DNA from: Victivallales bacterium | GTDB taxonomy: Bacteria > Verrucomicrobiota > Lentisphaeria > Victivallales > JAADHT01 | DNA length: 5,476 nt | Reading direction: 5' to 3' | NCBI GenBank assembly: GCA_016930955.1 | Contig: JAFGFR010000242.1 | Span: 1 to 5,476 of the forward strand | Shown: positions 5,042-5,476 of the stretch, piece after piece | Layout of the letters: every line of letters begins with the position of its first letter | Position numbering within the stretch: position 1 is the first letter of the stretch | Notes under the pieces: model-generated | What the model saw: only the letters and a program-made list of their open reading frames with translations | Databases searched by the model: none | Told to the model about the DNA's origin: nothing | Translations under genes and position numbers: made by a program

Positions 5042-5476
5042 ATGCGCTCTATAACTTTGACTTTGACTGTTCTGCTGCTGCTCTGTCATGTGCCCATGGC
5101 GGAAGCCCAGGTGTACGACGACAATGTGGTGATAGTCCTGGATGCCTCCGGCTCGATGAAGGGACCCTTGAGAAGCGCCGGGGATGGCGGCCAGGTTGAC
5201 AGGCTTACCGCGGCCAAGACTGCCATCAAGGAGGTCGTCAGGACCATCCCGTCCTCGACCAACATAGGTCTGCTTGTTTTCGGCGGAGGGCGGGACGGCT
5301 GGGTGTATCCCCTCGGCCCGAGGGACGACGCGCGGCTTATGAAGGCTGTGGACGCCATCAAAGCCGGCGGCGGCACACCGCTTGGCGAATATATGAAGAA
5401 GGGAGCCGACAGGCTGCTTGAGACAAGGCATCGGCAATACGGCTACGGCACCTACCGCTTGCTGATCGTTACCGAC
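5042..5476 (+). CDS. Exported VWA-domain protein, 3' end beyond window
   Basis: The first 145 residues are present, with no stop before the edge. A signal peptide (MRSITLTLTVLLLLCHVPMAEA) probably ends at AEA, before Q23. C15 is not in a lipobox, because the residue before it is Leu, so a lipoprotein is unlikely. The mature protein begins directly with a von Willebrand factor A domain. The metal-ion-dependent adhesion site is intact as far as it can be read: D34-A-S36-G-S38, then T112 in GGGTPLG, then D145 in VTD at the edge. Such domains bind a partner protein through a metal ion; bacterial exported versions often serve in envelope complexes, metal-chelatase-like systems or adhesion. The 16-bp gap and good ribosome site tie it to the OmpA-fusion gene, making the two products likely partners in the periplasm (inference). 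Domains after the VWA fold cannot be seen. Confidence 0.88.
   Translation, partial: MRSITLTLTVLLLLCHVPMAEAQVYDDNVVIVLDASGSMKGPLRSAGDGGQVDRLTAAKTAIKEVVRTIPSSTNIGLLVFGGGRDGWVYPLGPRDDARLMKAVDAIKAGGGTPLGEYMKKGADRLLETRHRQYGYGTYRLLIVTD

Noticed and set aside
4985..5437. 150-codon minus-strand open frame
   Set aside because: It is antisense to the VWA gene, whose signal peptide and adhesion-site motif are clear.

Overview
The window reads as chromosomal DNA of a Gram-negative (diderm) bacterium. Two genes at the right end encode exported proteins, one of them with an OmpA-type peptidoglycan-binding domain. Three long intergenic stretches are filled with small repeats: heptamer arrays, hexamer-period DNA, and GCCTT-GGCGAAGGC motifs. 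A repeat load like this together with a solute-binding/OmpA fusion beside a VWA gene would suit the PVC group (Lentisphaerota, Kiritimatiellota, Verrucomicrobiota) or Omnitrophota. That placement is an impression; no rRNA or marker gene is present to test it.

Layout. Positions 1-226 hold a strong imperfect palindrome, a two-part dispersed repeat and a small GC-rich motif, with no gene. A leftward NAD(P)-dependent sugar-nucleotide epimerase/dehydratase-like gene (extended SDR) occupies 227-1267. A gene-free stretch of about 755 bp (1268-2022) contains hexamer-period DNA, a large inverted repeat and a heptamer tandem array. A rightward class II Fic protein gene occupies 2023-2781. A 411-bp gap (2782-3192) carries diverged, partly inverted copies of the repeat seen at the left edge. 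Then come two closely spaced rightward genes: a 610-residue exported fusion of a periplasmic solute-binding-protein fold with an OmpA domain (3193-5025) and, 16 bp later, an exported von Willebrand factor A protein (5042 to the right edge, incomplete).

How the genes fit together. The SDR and Fic genes are single units of opposite orientation, separated by repeats, with no visible link to each other or to the right-hand pair. That pair has the spacing of an operon, with a clear ribosome-binding site before each gene, and both products are predicted to cross the inner membrane. The first can hold peptidoglycan and probably bind a ligand; the second has the metal-ion-dependent adhesion site of a protein-binding VWA domain. 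The most interesting reading is a cell-envelope ligand-sensing or binding module whose remaining genes lie beyond the right edge. The repeat family flanking the SDR-Fic segment on both sides in direct orientation is the second notable feature.
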